Assembly (NCBI RefSeq): GCF_003217235.1
Contig: NZ_QJTF01000002.1
Coordinates: 1 to 64,000 of the forward strand
Direction of reading: 5' to 3'
From: Paramesorhizobium leguminum
GTDB lineage: Bacteria > Pseudomonadota > Alphaproteobacteria > Rhizobiales > Rhizobiaceae
DNA: 64,000 bases
Shown: piece after piece, positions 45,001 through 53,135 of the stretch
How the letters are laid out: every line of letters starts with the position of its first letter
Numbering within the stretch: the first letter of the stretch is position 1
The notes under the pieces: model-generated
The model's input: the letters and a program-made list of their open reading frames with translations, nothing else
Told to the model about the DNA's origin: nothing
Databases searched by the model: none
Position numbers and translations under genes: made by a program

Positions 45001-46573
45001 CACCCGCATTCTCAACGATACGGCGGAACCGCTCGTCGAGCGCCTTGCCGACAGCGGCCGAGGCTTGGCAACCCAGCTGGAAGAAGCCACCCACGCGGCG
45101 ACCGACCGGCTGCGCGCGGAAAATGCGGCGCTCGTCAGCGCCCTCGCCAGCCGCACCGCGGAAACCATTTCCGCCATCCAGGAGGCCAAAAGCGGCCTGT
45201 CGCAAAATGTCGATGACCTCATCGACCGCCTGGCAGGCTCCAACGCCAAGCTTGGCAATCTCATCGAGATGGCCACGCGTAATCTTGGCAATATCGATAC
45301 GCGCCTGCTCAACACCACGACGGTCTTTGCTGAAAACACAAACCGCGCGGCCCAGACCTTCGCCTCCTCCTCGAGGCTTATCGATGACAACATCCATACG
45401 CTGAGCGGTCTTTCCAATGAAACGCTCAAACAGATCGCCGACATCGCCGAGCGCTTCGAGGAGCACAGCAGGGTTCTGGGTTCCGCCAATTCGATGATCG
45501 GCGCCGCCCAGGACAATCTGGCCGTCACCCTGGAAGAACGCGGCCAGGCGTTGCAGAATCTCGCCGCCGGCCTGACCGAGCGGTCCGAAGGCATCGAACA
45601 CTTCATGCGTTCCTTCGAAAAGCTGGTTTCGACCGCTTTCGAGCGCGCCGAAGGCCGCACACGGATGTCGGCGGAGCAGATGCGCGCCGCCATCTCCGAC
45701 GTGGTCGAGCAGGCGTCGCAGAAATTTGCCGGCGCCACCGAGGATATCCGCCGCACCGCAGCGGAAATCCGCGCCGAACTCGACGAGACGCGTGGCGAAC
45801 TCAAGCGCGGCGTACTCGATATGCCCGCCGAGGCCAAGGAATCCACCAAGGCCATGCGCAAGGCGGTTTCCGAACAGATCAGCGCGCTGAGGGAATTGGC
45901 GGAAATCGTCAATAAATCCGGCCGTCTGGTCGATGTCGGCGAAAGCCGGGCGGACCGGCCCGTTTCCCGCCCGGCGCCACGCCCCGCACCGGCTGCTCCT
46001 GCTCCGGCGGCTCCGGCGCCCCGTCAACCGGAACGCAGCTTCGCATTCGAGGAGTCGATGGGTGTCGGCAATAGCCGGGATCGGACAACGGCGGCGATAG
46101 CCGCCGCTGCGGCACCGCGCAGCAGCGGCAGCGGCGGCTGGGTTTCCGATCTTCTGGCCCGCGCCTCGCGTGAGGAAGAGCCAGAGCCTGTCCGCGCTCC
46201 GCCATCCAGCGCATCGCGCTCCCCGGCCCACGTGGTCGAGTCACTCAACTCACTATCGGTCGATATCGCCCGCGCCATCGATCACGACGCATCGGTCGAG
46301 CTTTGGGACCGCTACCGCCGCGGCGAACGCAACGTCTTCACCCGCCGCCTTTACACGATGAAGGGACAGCAGACCTTCGACGAGATCAAGCGCAAGTACC
46401 AGTCGGATAGCGAGTTCCGCCGCGCGGTGGACCGCTACATGGACGATTTCCAGCGCCTGATCGAGGACGTAGCCCGCAACGACCGCGACAACATGGTCAC
46501 CCAGACCTACCTGACCTCGGATACCGGCAAGGTCTACACCATGCTCGCCCACGCCAGCGGGCGGCTGCGGTAA
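42017..46573 (+). CDS. Giant apolipoprotein-like coiled-coil membrane protein, GPR (Growth Pole Ring) homologue
   Basis: This is a 1518-residue protein. An N-terminal Pro/Ala-rich acidic part (1-160) is followed by two transmembrane helices at about 167-183 and 208-228, then about 1100 residues of amphipathic helix made of 22- and 29-residue repeats (for example LDERTRGIREILDGSQDAIV, residues 700 on) with strong similarity to apolipoprotein A-I/E-type repeats. A Pro/Ala linker (about 1313-1345) leads to a conserved C-terminal domain (1410-1518, DHDASVELWDRYRRGERNVF). This layout matches the Growth Pole Ring protein of Agrobacterium, which organises polar growth. A role in pole-localised envelope growth is inferred. 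Confidence 0.82.
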   Translation: MAPKTTVEKIDLEVEQALEKALDFDFDENLGIDMNLGSFDDSFLRSELEEQISRAAAELARDKKGTLAVSAGAEVASPPPPPKPPRIPAKTSSTTTVKEAAAASASPSEPIDAPPAFLTQAHSSQSAQAASSAQPKAAALTPANDDLRRDGVLQPRGLAQRPSSRIYWTTTAISALWAAGGLAVSHSLNPAALASTSALSNFFTTPTGLAVATGIAVPVLMFWGFAHMLRRAQEMQFAARTMTEAAMRLAEPESASSDRVATLGQAVRREVAAMSEGIERTLARAVELETLVQTEVNELERAYTDNEIRIRTLVGELGNEREAVLTHAERVRSSISGAHEQLKDELTAAASAIRDNVLGTSSQLTEQLALSGENLVHRLAESGNTITSAIDTRAIDVSTRIATSGKELAELLDTRITALGDKTQDVVTTLESSLDRRTSSIASLLGDTTQNMVSEFDSRLSNLDNTLAERGRSLLNEFETRAQSLDASTEKLNAALEARARQINENLIARTREIAETFSEGRSTISEVMDETKTRISSDLSGIADSVGSLLNEKAANFADQLAEGRDALAASLSGETDRVSAVIRDHADTLAAHTANIQNAVAASAAALGGVTENHASLLEERTAAVRAAIEDNSELLDRTFQIHSAALDERVIGIRTALAQNNAILQNAFDEHARSIDHGTHGVQNILGESQDALIRALDERTRGIREILDGSQDAIVRTIDEKANDVHSILSAGQDGLARALDERTAEIHATLGQSREMLDATLNDHARAMDDRTEFFGSILAQNHANIAETLGGHERLIEDRTAEIRVVLADTAITLGETLLNQNSILEQRTAMLQETIGQSSASIEQAFDQQTGIIDERTSTMQKALTMGVDNVRKSLEQSASVVAGALREKINEAASTLSAEAAKAGEALDGYGNFFSAHLIENLSSTEARLNERADAIASNLGEIGSRVATELGSIEARIANVTENTSATLEERTRELNAVLAARSQEITRILNDTAEPLVERLADSGRGLATQLEEATHAATDRLRAENAALVSALASRTAETISAIQEAKSGLSQNVDDLIDRLAGSNAKLGNLIEMATRNLGNIDTRLLNTTTVFAENTNRAAQTFASSSRLIDDNIHTLSGLSNETLKQIADIAERFEEHSRVLGSANSMIGAAQDNLAVTLEERGQALQNLAAGLTERSEGIEHFMRSFEKLVSTAFERAEGRTRMSAEQMRAAISDVVEQASQKFAGATEDIRRTAAEIRAELDETRGELKRGVLDMPAEAKESTKAMRKAVSEQISALRELAEIVNKSGRLVDVGESRADRPVSRPAPRPAPAAPAPAAPAPRQPERSFAFEESMGVGNSRDRTTAAIAAAAAPRSSGSGGWVSDLLARASREEEPEPVRAPPSSASRSPAHVVESLNSLSVDIARAIDHDASVELWDRYRRGERNVFTRRLYTMKGQQTFDEIKRKYQSDSEFRRAVDRYMDDFQRLIEDVARNDRDNMVTQTYLTSDTGKVYTMLAHASGRLR

Positions 46574-46598
46574 CGAAGCTATGACGGGATGAATTGAA

Positions 46599-46628
46599 AA
46601 ACGCGGCTCTCGGGCCGCGTTTTTTATT
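46599..46628 (+). terminator. Intrinsic terminator of the GPR-like gene
   Basis: A perfect stem AACGCGGC / GCCGCGTT closes a 6-base loop and is followed by TTTTTTATT, about 27 bases after the stop codon. It is a canonical rho-independent terminator. Confidence 0.93.
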
Positions 46629-46688
46629 CTATTCGCCTCATGATAAAATAGAACGGCTGGTTTCCCGTAAATATCAAAAAAAGCGTTA

Positions 46689-47198
46689 TCAGAAAAACAT
46701 CGAGGCTTCGTGAGGTATGCCGGACCGGATACAGTAGGCCTGTTCCGATACTCCGAGAGCGCGCGCACGAGCCGCGGGGCTATTATAGTTCGGATTATCC
46801 CGAACTATATTCAGCAATCCGTCCGGCATCAGAACACTCACCGCAAACTTATTGGCTTGCGTTTCTTGAGCTGGACCTATGTTGCGGTTTTTGTAAATGC
46901 CGTTCACGCTGCTGCGATAAGCTCTGTTTTCATCAATGCCGTCACCAATTAAATGCCGGTGAAGCATGTAATGCCCCAATTCATGGGCTATCGTGAAACG
47001 TTGCCGCGTTTCTGGATGATTGGCATTTACAATGATACGAAATTCATTTGGCCCGGTTTTCTCGATCATGCCGGAGGTATCATTGTCCAAATTCGCATAG
47101 TGAACCGGAACGCCAAGAGCATGTGAAAGTGTTTCCACATCTACAGGTGCCGAACGCTTAGATCTGTTAATGAGAGCAAGCTGCTCGGACATGCGCAT
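46689..47198 (-). CDS. ImmA/IrrE-family metallopeptidase
   Basis: The 169-residue protein of the ImmA/IrrE family (DUF955) has the zinc motif HELGH in IAHELGHYMLHRHL at about 70-84 and a later Glu in QETQANKFAVSVLMPDGLL. Such proteases inactivate repressors in mobile elements or stress responses. Unlike many members, no XRE-type helix-turn-helix is fused or adjacent. Instead the gene follows a small membrane protein whose frame is broken. The ATG at 47198 is preceded by GGGAG. Confidence 0.88.
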   Translation of the reverse strand: MRMSEQLALINRSKRSAPVDVETLSHALGVPVHYANLDNDTSGMIEKTGPNEFRIIVNANHPETRQRFTIAHELGHYMLHRHLIGDGIDENRAYRSSVNGIYKNRNIGPAQETQANKFAVSVLMPDGLLNIVRDNPNYNSPAARARALGVSEQAYCIRSGIPHEASMFF

Positions 47199-47200
47199 GC

Positions 47201-47535
47201 CTATCTCCCTTCATCCTGATTCTCAGCAATTTGATCAGCAATACCATCACTTACGGCTGATTGGCCCAAGGCCGAGTATGCGGCGATTATAGCCGGGATT
47301 TCAGCCTCAGATAGTCGTTCGCTGCCTTTTCCGCGATAGCTTGAGCGGTATTTCTCGCCTCTTCTACCGCTATCGCTCGCGCCGCCGACTTGACCCTTAT
47401 GTAGGCAATGACTCCCGAAAGGGCCAGAAGAATGCCGAGTGCCGTCAAAAGTGCGGAAACAAGCGAAAGCAGAAACGAGCCGTTCTCTACGAGAGAGGCT
47501 GCTATCCATTGGCCGCCTTGTCCCACCTTATCCAT
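47201..47535 (-). pseudogene. Small membrane protein, probably frameshifted
   Basis: An ATG at 47535 opens an 82-residue protein with one hydrophobic helix (SLVSALLTALGILLALSGVIAYI, about 22-44) and a basic Ala-rich helix, ending early at 47287. A second frame continues with coding character (AEIPAIIAAYSALGQSAVS, then DGIADQIAENQDEGR) to a stop at 47201, two bases before the peptidase start. The stop placement suggests the intact protein ran through to 47201 and that one indel lies near 47290. It probably forms an operon with the ImmA/IrrE gene. Confidence 0.65.
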
Positions 47536-47605
47536 CCCTCAGCGTTTTCCCCACTTAAGCGCATTTCGGGAACCATATCCTGTTTCAGTGGCGCGGCAAG
47601 CCTCC

Positions 47606-48196
47606 TCAAATCACCGAAAGCGTCCAACTTACAATCTCACCCGTGACCTGATCGAAAGCCGCGTTGAGCGCCTGCACGTAAGCCGCGTTGCCGCTTCCAC
47701 GCACCGGCACGGAGGCGGTGAAGACGCGGGTTGCGCGGACCTCGCCATTCTTGTCGTTCATGATCTTCGCGCCGATTTCCACCGTCGCCGTGGGGTTGGA
47801 GGTGAATGCATCGACGCCGAAGGTGCGGATATCGGTAATGACCTGATAGTCGATAGCGAGTCCATCGCCCGGCCGCCCCACCCCCCCCAACAGGCCGGTA
47901 TTGTCGAACGCCTGCACCAGGCGCGATTGCACGATGCTCGGCAGCCGATCGCCCCATTGCGCGCCCTTGAGATATTCGATCTCGTCCGGCGAGGTGTTGA
48001 CGACGATGTTCTGCCCGTCCAGCGCCTTGAGCGCGGCGGGGGCCTGGATCAGGATCTGCAGGTTCTTCCGGCTCTTCGCCGCTACCGCGGGTCTGGAAGC
48101 GGTCAGATCGAAGGTGTCGAGCGGCACCGTACCGCAAGAGGCGACGGTCACGGCCAGCAGCATGAGACCGGCGATACGCCCGGATTGTCGAAGCAT
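47606..48196 (-). CDS. ABC-type transport auxiliary lipoprotein (MlaC/PqiC-like LAL family)
   Basis: The predicted lipoprotein has a lipobox, VASC, after the signal MLRQSGRIAGLMLLAVTVAS. The mature part contains the ABC_trans_aux pattern (VPLDTFDLTASRP, then LDGQNIVVNTSPDEIEYLKGAQWGDRLPSIVQSRLVQAFDNTG). These proteins link the MlaD periplasmic component to the outer membrane. I chose the ATG at 48196; a TTG four codons earlier is unlikely. It closes a four-gene operon with mlaD, mlaF and mlaE homologues. Confidence 0.87.
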   Translation of the reverse strand: MLRQSGRIAGLMLLAVTVASCGTVPLDTFDLTASRPAVAAKSRKNLQILIQAPAALKALDGQNIVVNTSPDEIEYLKGAQWGDRLPSIVQSRLVQAFDNTGLLGGVGRPGDGLAIDYQVITDIRTFGVDAFTSNPTATVEIGAKIMNDKNGEVRATRVFTASVPVRGSGNAAYVQALNAAFDQVTGEIVSWTLSVI

Positions 48197-48279
48197 GGTC
48201 AAATACAAGCCCTTCTCGCGCCGAATCTCTTCATGTCACGGGATTGCAACAGGATCAATCTCATGGGATCACATCAGTA

Positions 48280-49275
48280 TCAATGTCGTGTGCGCCCGTC
48301 ATATTGCGGGACGTTGCCCTGTCCACCGAAAATGAGGCGCTGCGGATCGCGCTCCAGATCGGTGATGGCCTGCTCTATGCGCTGGATCGAGCGCCGGCTG
48401 TCGGTGACGAGCGCCTGCACGTCACGCAAGCCCTGCCCCGAAAAACGCTGCAGATTATCGGCAATGGGCCCGATACGGGAATTGAGCGTATTGGACGTCT
48501 GCTGGATGGATTGAAGCGTCGCCTTGGTTTGCGACACGACGCTGTCCTTGTTGTTTTCGGAAAGCAGCCCGTCCACCTTCTGCATGACGCTGTCGGCGCG
48601 CGCCGAAGCCGCATTGAGCCGGCCCATCATCTCCCGCGCCTCCTTGACGATCTGCTGCACGTCGCCGGCATTTCCGGCAAGCTCGTCGAGCATCTTGGAG
48701 TTCTTGGCCAGCGCATCGGTGAATATTTCGGTATTTTTCACCGTCTCCGTCAGCGGCCCGCGCACGTCCTTGACGAACCCTTGCAGCCCGTCGAGCACAT
48801 TATTGGCCTTGGCCGCCACGTCCTGCGCCGTCGAAAGCAGATTGGTGTAGGCGGAGGGATCAGCATTGATGCGCGCCACCGTGTCCGTCTTCGCCGCCTC
48901 CTCCAGAAGGTTCGGCTCGTTGAGGCTCCCGCCGTTCAATTCGAGATAGGCCTGCCCCGTCAGGGTCAGCATCGCGAGTTGGGCCTTGGTCGAGCGGGTG
49001 ATCGGCGTGGTGCGGTTCACCTCGGTCTGCGCGATCACCATGTTGGGGTTGGTCGGGTCAAGCTGAAGCCTGCGCACATCGCCCACTTTGATGCCGTTGA
49101 ACAGCACCTGGCTGCCCACGGAAAGGCCGGTGACGGAGCCCGGAATGCGTATCTCCAGTGGCGCCGTATCACGGTTCTCACCATAGCGGGCCACCCAATA
49201 GACGAATGCGAACGCCGCCAGACACACCAGCAGCGTGAATATCCCCACCAGAACGTAATTGGCTTTAGTTTCCAT
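48280..49275 (-). CDS. mlaD: MlaD-family periplasmic lipid-transport protein
   Basis: The 331-residue protein has one N-terminal transmembrane helix (NYVLVGIFTLLVCLAAFAFVYWVA) and the MCE domain at about 40-115 (IRIPGSVTGLSVGSQVLFNGIKVGDVRRL). It also has a long C-terminal helical region (residues 150-320) rich in Ala/Asn. The MCE ring binds phospholipid between the permease and the outer membrane. It lies between the ATPase and the auxiliary lipoprotein. Confidence 0.95.
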   Translation of the reverse strand: METKANYVLVGIFTLLVCLAAFAFVYWVARYGENRDTAPLEIRIPGSVTGLSVGSQVLFNGIKVGDVRRLQLDPTNPNMVIAQTEVNRTTPITRSTKAQLAMLTLTGQAYLELNGGSLNEPNLLEEAAKTDTVARINADPSAYTNLLSTAQDVAAKANNVLDGLQGFVKDVRGPLTETVKNTEIFTDALAKNSKMLDELAGNAGDVQQIVKEAREMMGRLNAASARADSVMQKVDGLLSENNKDSVVSQTKATLQSIQQTSNTLNSRIGPIADNLQRFSGQGLRDVQALVTDSRRSIQRIEQAITDLERDPQRLIFGGQGNVPQYDGRTRH

Positions 49276-49278
49276 CTT

Positions 49279-50133
49279 TTATCCAGTGGCTTCCATATCT
49301 CTTCCGCCCTCCGCCCGGCGCCTCTTCTTGGCCGCCGGGTCGATCTGGCGGGCGCGTTTGCCGCGAAAATACGCTTTCACCCACGGCTCATCAACCTTGA
49401 GCATATCCTCGATGGAGCCATCGACCAGCACCCGCTTCTTGCCCAGTACCGCGATGCGGTCGCAGACGGAGAAGAGACTATCGAGATCATGCGTCACCAT
49501 GAAGACCGTCAAACCCATTGTATTGCGCAGATTCGCGATCAGATCGTCGAATTCCGCGGCGCCGATGGGATCGAGACCCGAAGTCGGCTCATCCAGGAAC
49601 ACGATATCCGGATCGAGCGCCAGCGCCCGGGCAAGCGCCGCGCGTTTGATCATGCCGCCCGACAGTTCGGACGGAAGCTTCTCCGCCGCGTTCTGCGGCA
49701 GCCCGACAAGATCGATCTTCAGCCGCGCCAGCTCATCCATCAGCCGTGGCGACAGATCGAGATATTCACGCATCGGCACCTGGATATTTTCGAGCACGTT
49801 TAGCGCAGAGAACAATGCGCCGTGCTGAAACAGCACGCCCATGCGCATGTCGATCTCCATCTTCTCGATATCCGTGACCTTGTCGATATCGTAGCCGAAG
49901 ATGCGTATCTCGCCGGATGTTTTCTGGTTGAGACCGAGGATCGTGCGCATCAGCACCGATTTGCCCGCGCCTGATGGCCCGATGAAGCCCAATATTTCGC
50001 CCGGATAAACATCGAGGGAAAGCTTGTCGAGAACGGTCTGGCTGCCGAACGAGACGGTGACATCGCGCACGGAAATGACCGGCGCCGCGGCATAATCCGC
50101 CTGTTCCCGTTCGGTTTCGATTGCGTGGGCCAT
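49279..50133 (-). CDS. mlaF: ABC transporter ATPase, MlaF family
   Basis: The 284-residue ATPase energises retrograde or anterograde phospholipid transport. Walker A GPSGAGKS, signature LSGGM and Walker B DIVFLDEPTSGLDP are all present, followed by the switch His in MVTHDLDS. The ATG at 50133 gives MAHAIETEREQADY; a longer upstream frame overlapping mlaE is not translated sequence. The C-terminal tail is basic (AAKKRRRAEGGR). Start and stop sit 3-11 bases from neighbours. Confidence 0.95.
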   Translation of the reverse strand: MAHAIETEREQADYAAAPVISVRDVTVSFGSQTVLDKLSLDVYPGEILGFIGPSGAGKSVLMRTILGLNQKTSGEIRIFGYDIDKVTDIEKMEIDMRMGVLFQHGALFSALNVLENIQVPMREYLDLSPRLMDELARLKIDLVGLPQNAAEKLPSELSGGMIKRAALARALALDPDIVFLDEPTSGLDPIGAAEFDDLIANLRNTMGLTVFMVTHDLDSLFSVCDRIAVLGKKRVLVDGSIEDMLKVDEPWVKAYFRGKRARQIDPAAKKRRRAEGGRDMEATG

Positions 50134-50144
50134 CCGGTGCTGCC

Positions 50145-51371
50145 TCAAAAATTGATTGCCGCGTAGAACATCGCGAACAAGCCGTCCACCACGATGACCA
50201 CGAAGATGGATTTGACGACGGAGGCGGTGACGCGGCGACCGAGCGATTCGGCGCTTCCCTTCACCTTCATGCCCTCCACAGAAGCCATGATGCCGATGAT
50301 CATCGCCATGAAGGGCGCCTTGATCAGCCCCGCGAGATAGGTCGAGACCGCAATGGCATCGCGCAGGCGCTCCAGAAAGGCCGCCGGCGGAATGTGTGAA
50401 TAGGTCGCCACCACGAAACATGCGCCGGCAAGCGCCGCCAGATCGGCAAGGATTGTCAGGAGCGGCAGGGCGATGACCAGCGCCACCAGCCGCGGAAAAA
50501 CGAGAACACCGACGGGATTAAGCCCGATGACGGTGAGCGCATCCGTCTCCTCGCGCATTTTCATCGACCCGATTTCGGCCGTGATCGCGCTGCCCGAGCG
50601 CCCCGCCACCATGATCGCCGTCAGCAGCACGCCGATTTCGCGCAAGACAAGGATACCGACCAGATCGATGACGAATATCTCCGCCCCGAAATAGCGCAAC
50701 TGGAAGGCGCCCTGCTGGGCGATGATGCCGCCTATGATCGCCGACATCAGCATGACCACCGGAACCGCCCCTACCCCCATGCGGTCGAGCTGGGTGACGA
50801 TAGGCGCGAAGCTGATGCCGCTCCCGCGCCCAAGCTTCATCTGCGATCCGCGAATGGTCGCGCCCAGAATATGCATCGCCATCACGAAATCATCCCAGGC
50901 CGCATAGCTGAGCTTGCCGAGCGCTTCGAGAAGACGGATGACGAAAAACGGCTTCTTCGGCGGCTTCTCCGGCTTGTCGCGGTCCACCGCCTCGCCGACA
51001 GCCGCAAGCAGCGGCCGCCAAGCCTCGCGCCTGCCCTTGAGCTTGACATCCACATCGCGCGCCCTAAGAGCGTGGCCGAGGCGCTCGATCAGCCACGCGC
51101 CCGCCGTATCGAGGCCGCCGACGTGAGTAAGATCGATCGTCGCGCTCGAAAAGCCCTGCTCGCTTTGCAATTTGCGCATTTCATTATCGACCAGATGGAC
51201 GCTGTGCGACGTCCAGCGCCCGGCAAGCGCAATCGTCGCGCCGGCGGAATCGCGCGTCACGTCGATCTTGGGGCTCGTGTCGGGAGCGGCGCTTCCATCG
51301 TCCGCAGCATGGGTCAACATGTTCTTATGCTTATAGAGTTTTTCGATTCTGATCGAGTCCTTCAGGCTCAT
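50145..51371 (-). CDS. mlaE: MlaE-family permease with N-terminal STAS domain
   Basis: The protein has about 408 residues. Residues 35-125 are a STAS domain (IDVTRDSAGATIALAGRW, then FSSATIDLTHVGGLDTAGAWL), fusing the role played by MlaB in other species. The rest is an MlaE-type permease of about six helices, with GSGISFAPIVTQLDRMGVGAVPVVMLMSAIIGGII and MAGRSGSAITAEIGSMKM. No ribosome binding site decides the start: ATG 51371 or 51320 are both possible. The order mlaE-mlaF-mlaD-auxiliary lipoprotein is the usual Rhizobiales arrangement. Confidence 0.93.
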   Translation of the reverse strand: MSLKDSIRIEKLYKHKNMLTHAADDGSAAPDTSPKIDVTRDSAGATIALAGRWTSHSVHLVDNEMRKLQSEQGFSSATIDLTHVGGLDTAGAWLIERLGHALRARDVDVKLKGRREAWRPLLAAVGEAVDRDKPEKPPKKPFFVIRLLEALGKLSYAAWDDFVMAMHILGATIRGSQMKLGRGSGISFAPIVTQLDRMGVGAVPVVMLMSAIIGGIIAQQGAFQLRYFGAEIFVIDLVGILVLREIGVLLTAIMVAGRSGSAITAEIGSMKMREETDALTVIGLNPVGVLVFPRLVALVIALPLLTILADLAALAGACFVVATYSHIPPAAFLERLRDAIAVSTYLAGLIKAPFMAMIIGIMASVEGMKVKGSAESLGRRVTASVVKSIFVVIVVDGLFAMFYAAINF

Positions 51372-51494
51372 GTGATTTCGCGCTATCTGTGGCAATCAAA
51401 TTAATTTTACTTGGCTCCGAATGTCATGTTTTATTGATGGTAGAGCGCCAAGGATTGCGCCAGCATTATGCAAACAATTTTAGGGGACAAAAAA

Positions 51495-51941
51495 GTGAGC
51501 CATCATCTCGAAAATCAAAAGCTCTTCATTCCAGCATTGGGCGGCATTTATTCGTCGCTGCACACATTTGCCGAAACCTTGCTGCGTTTTGTCGCCGGCG
51601 CCGCATTGGTGACCCACGGCTACGGCAAGATACTCAACCCATTCGGCGCGAGCGGAATGGTCGAAGGCCTTGGCTTCTATCCGGGCACCTTCTGGTCGCC
51701 CTTGCTCTCCGCCACCGAATTCTTCGGCGGCATCCTTCTCGCCATAGGCCTTTTCACCCGCCCCGCGGCTTTCGCCACGATGATCGTCCTTCTCGTCACC
51801 GTATGGTTCCATTGGGGCGTGCAAGGCCAAGGCTATTCGGGCGCCGAAAAATCGATCCTGTGGTCGGCGATCATGCTTTTCTTCGTCATCCGCGGGGCAA
51901 ACAGCCAGTCGGTGGATGCCAAGATCGGCAAGCAGTTTTAA
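51495..51941 (+). CDS. DoxX family membrane protein
   Basis: The DoxX family protein has four predicted helices (about 20-40, 60-85, 90-110 and 118-138) and a typical TLLRFVAGAALVTHGYGKI plus EFFGGILLAIGLFTRPAAF. I place the start at GTG 51495, which is preceded by TAGGGGACAAAAAA; an upstream ATG at 51468 lacks a site. The protein would be 148 residues. Members act in redox or sulfur stress; the exact role is unknown. A terminator follows at 51949. Confidence 0.88.
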   Translation: MSHHLENQKLFIPALGGIYSSLHTFAETLLRFVAGAALVTHGYGKILNPFGASGMVEGLGFYPGTFWSPLLSATEFFGGILLAIGLFTRPAAFATMIVLLVTVWFHWGVQGQGYSGAEKSILWSAIMLFFVIRGANSQSVDAKIGKQF

Positions 51942-51948
51942 GCTATTG

Positions 51949-51986
51949 GGCAGTGGGGTAATTCGTTTAGCGCCCTACTGCCTTTT
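51949..51986 (+). terminator. Terminator after the DoxX gene
   Basis: GGCAGTGGGG pairs with CGCCCTACTGCC (one bulge) around a TA-rich loop and is followed by TTTTC. It lies between convergent genes and ends at the stop of the glycosyltransferase. Confidence 0.7.
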
Positions 51987-53014
51987 CAAGCCGCTTTAGC
52001 CTGCTCATCGGCAACAACAGGCGTCAGCACACCCTCAAAAATATCGGCGCAATGCTCCCAGGTGAAATCCTTGAGCGCCGTATCGGGGTCGATTCGCCCC
52101 ATCTTCAAGGCCTCACGGCAAGCTTCACCCAGATCCTCCGACAGAACACCCGCGCCCGTCGCGCCGACCACATCTTGTGAGCCGGGCACAGGATAGGCTG
52201 CGACCGGCAAACCGCTGGCAATCGCCTCGAGCAGCACCAGACCGAACGTATCCGTCCGGCTGGGAAAGACGAAGACATCCGACCCCGCGTAATATCGGGC
52301 AAGCTCCTTGCCCTCCTTCTTGCCCACAAACACGGCTTCAGGGAAGCGCGCCTTCAATTCCGCCAGACTCGGACCATCCCCCACCACGAGCTTCGTTCCC
52401 GGCAGATCGAGCGAGAGAAAAGCGGCAAGGTTCTTTTCCGGCGCGACACGCCCGACGCAGAGGAAAATCGGGTGCTTTAGCTTCAGGTCGACCCGTTTCG
52501 GCTTGAACAGAGCACGGTCCACCCCCCTCGTCCATACTTTCAGATGGGTGAAGCCACGGGCGGCAAGCTCGTCACGGATCGATGGCGTCGGCACGAGGGT
52601 ACACGCGGCGGCATTATGAAAGCGCCGGAGAAAGCCATAAGTCAGCGAGAGCGGCACCACCGGAAAACGCTCGGAGAGATATTCCGGAAAGCGGGTGTGG
52701 AAGCTGGTGGTGAAGTGCCAGCCATTCCTGAGGCAGGCGCGGCGGGCCATGATGCCGAGCGGCCCTTCCGTGGCGATGTGCACATAGGCTGGCTGCAGCT
52801 TGGCGAGTACCGCGCGCACCGCGGCCGGATGCGTCAGCGCCAGCCGGATTTCCGGATAGGTAGGGCATGGGACCGAGCGATAATCGCTTGGCGAAACGAT
52901 CGTCACCGCATAGCCCCGCGCGCTCATCAGGTCGCGCATATGCGTGAGCGTCCGAACCACGCCATTGACCTGTGGATGCCAGGCGTCCGTGACGATGACG
53001 AGGCGCGGCTTCAT
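51986..53014 (-). CDS. Family 4 glycosyltransferase
   Basis: The 342-residue cytoplasmic GT4 enzyme begins with MKPRLVIVTDAWHPQVNGVVRTL, typical of GDP-mannose- or UDP-sugar-dependent lipid glycosyltransferases such as MgtA. The GT4 donor site is visible in VGRVAPEKN, VGDGPS and PSRTDTFGLVLLEAIASGLPVAA, with the E-x7-E pattern. The ATG at 53014 is the start; an earlier Met lies in repeat DNA. It shares the minus strand with the LpxH-like phosphoesterase gene at 53136, which is common in Rhizobiales and suggests a membrane glycolipid pathway. Confidence 0.92.
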   Translation of the reverse strand: MKPRLVIVTDAWHPQVNGVVRTLTHMRDLMSARGYAVTIVSPSDYRSVPCPTYPEIRLALTHPAAVRAVLAKLQPAYVHIATEGPLGIMARRACLRNGWHFTTSFHTRFPEYLSERFPVVPLSLTYGFLRRFHNAAACTLVPTPSIRDELAARGFTHLKVWTRGVDRALFKPKRVDLKLKHPIFLCVGRVAPEKNLAAFLSLDLPGTKLVVGDGPSLAELKARFPEAVFVGKKEGKELARYYAGSDVFVFPSRTDTFGLVLLEAIASGLPVAAYPVPGSQDVVGATGAGVLSEDLGEACREALKMGRIDPDTALKDFTWEHCADIFEGVLTPVVADEQAKAA

Positions 53015-53015
53015 T

Positions 53016-53134
53016 AGAGCGGTTCCTTTTTTGATAGAACAGAAGAACCGCTCTATCTCTTTGTTTTGCCGCATGATCTTATCCGAAAAGTCTGCAACTT
53101 TTTGCTGACGCTGACCTTCGGTTCGGGATCATGC
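53016..53134. repeat. Paired palindromic elements upstream of the glycosyltransferase gene
   Basis: Two adjacent elements fill the gap. The first is an AGAGCGGTTC / GAACCGCTCT hairpin at 53016-53054. The second is a GCATGATC...GATCATGC palindrome at 53071-53134 with inner CCGAAAAG arms. They recall the cluster at 24561-24763. Confidence 0.8.
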
Positions 53135-53135
53135 T

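Noticed and set aside
44407-45912. Long minus-strand frames, up to 501 codons, opposite the GPR-like gene
   Set aside because: They are antisense to a 1518-residue gene with clear repeats and a C-terminal domain, and have no start signals or domains.
42017-46573. Methyl-accepting chemotaxis protein
   Set aside because: The coiled-coil region lacks the conserved MCP signalling hairpin tip and HAMP domain. The apolipoprotein-like repeats and the distinct C-terminal domain fit GPR-like proteins better.
48244-49803. A 519-codon plus-strand frame
   Set aside because: It is antisense to the mlaD and mlaF homologues, both of which are complete.
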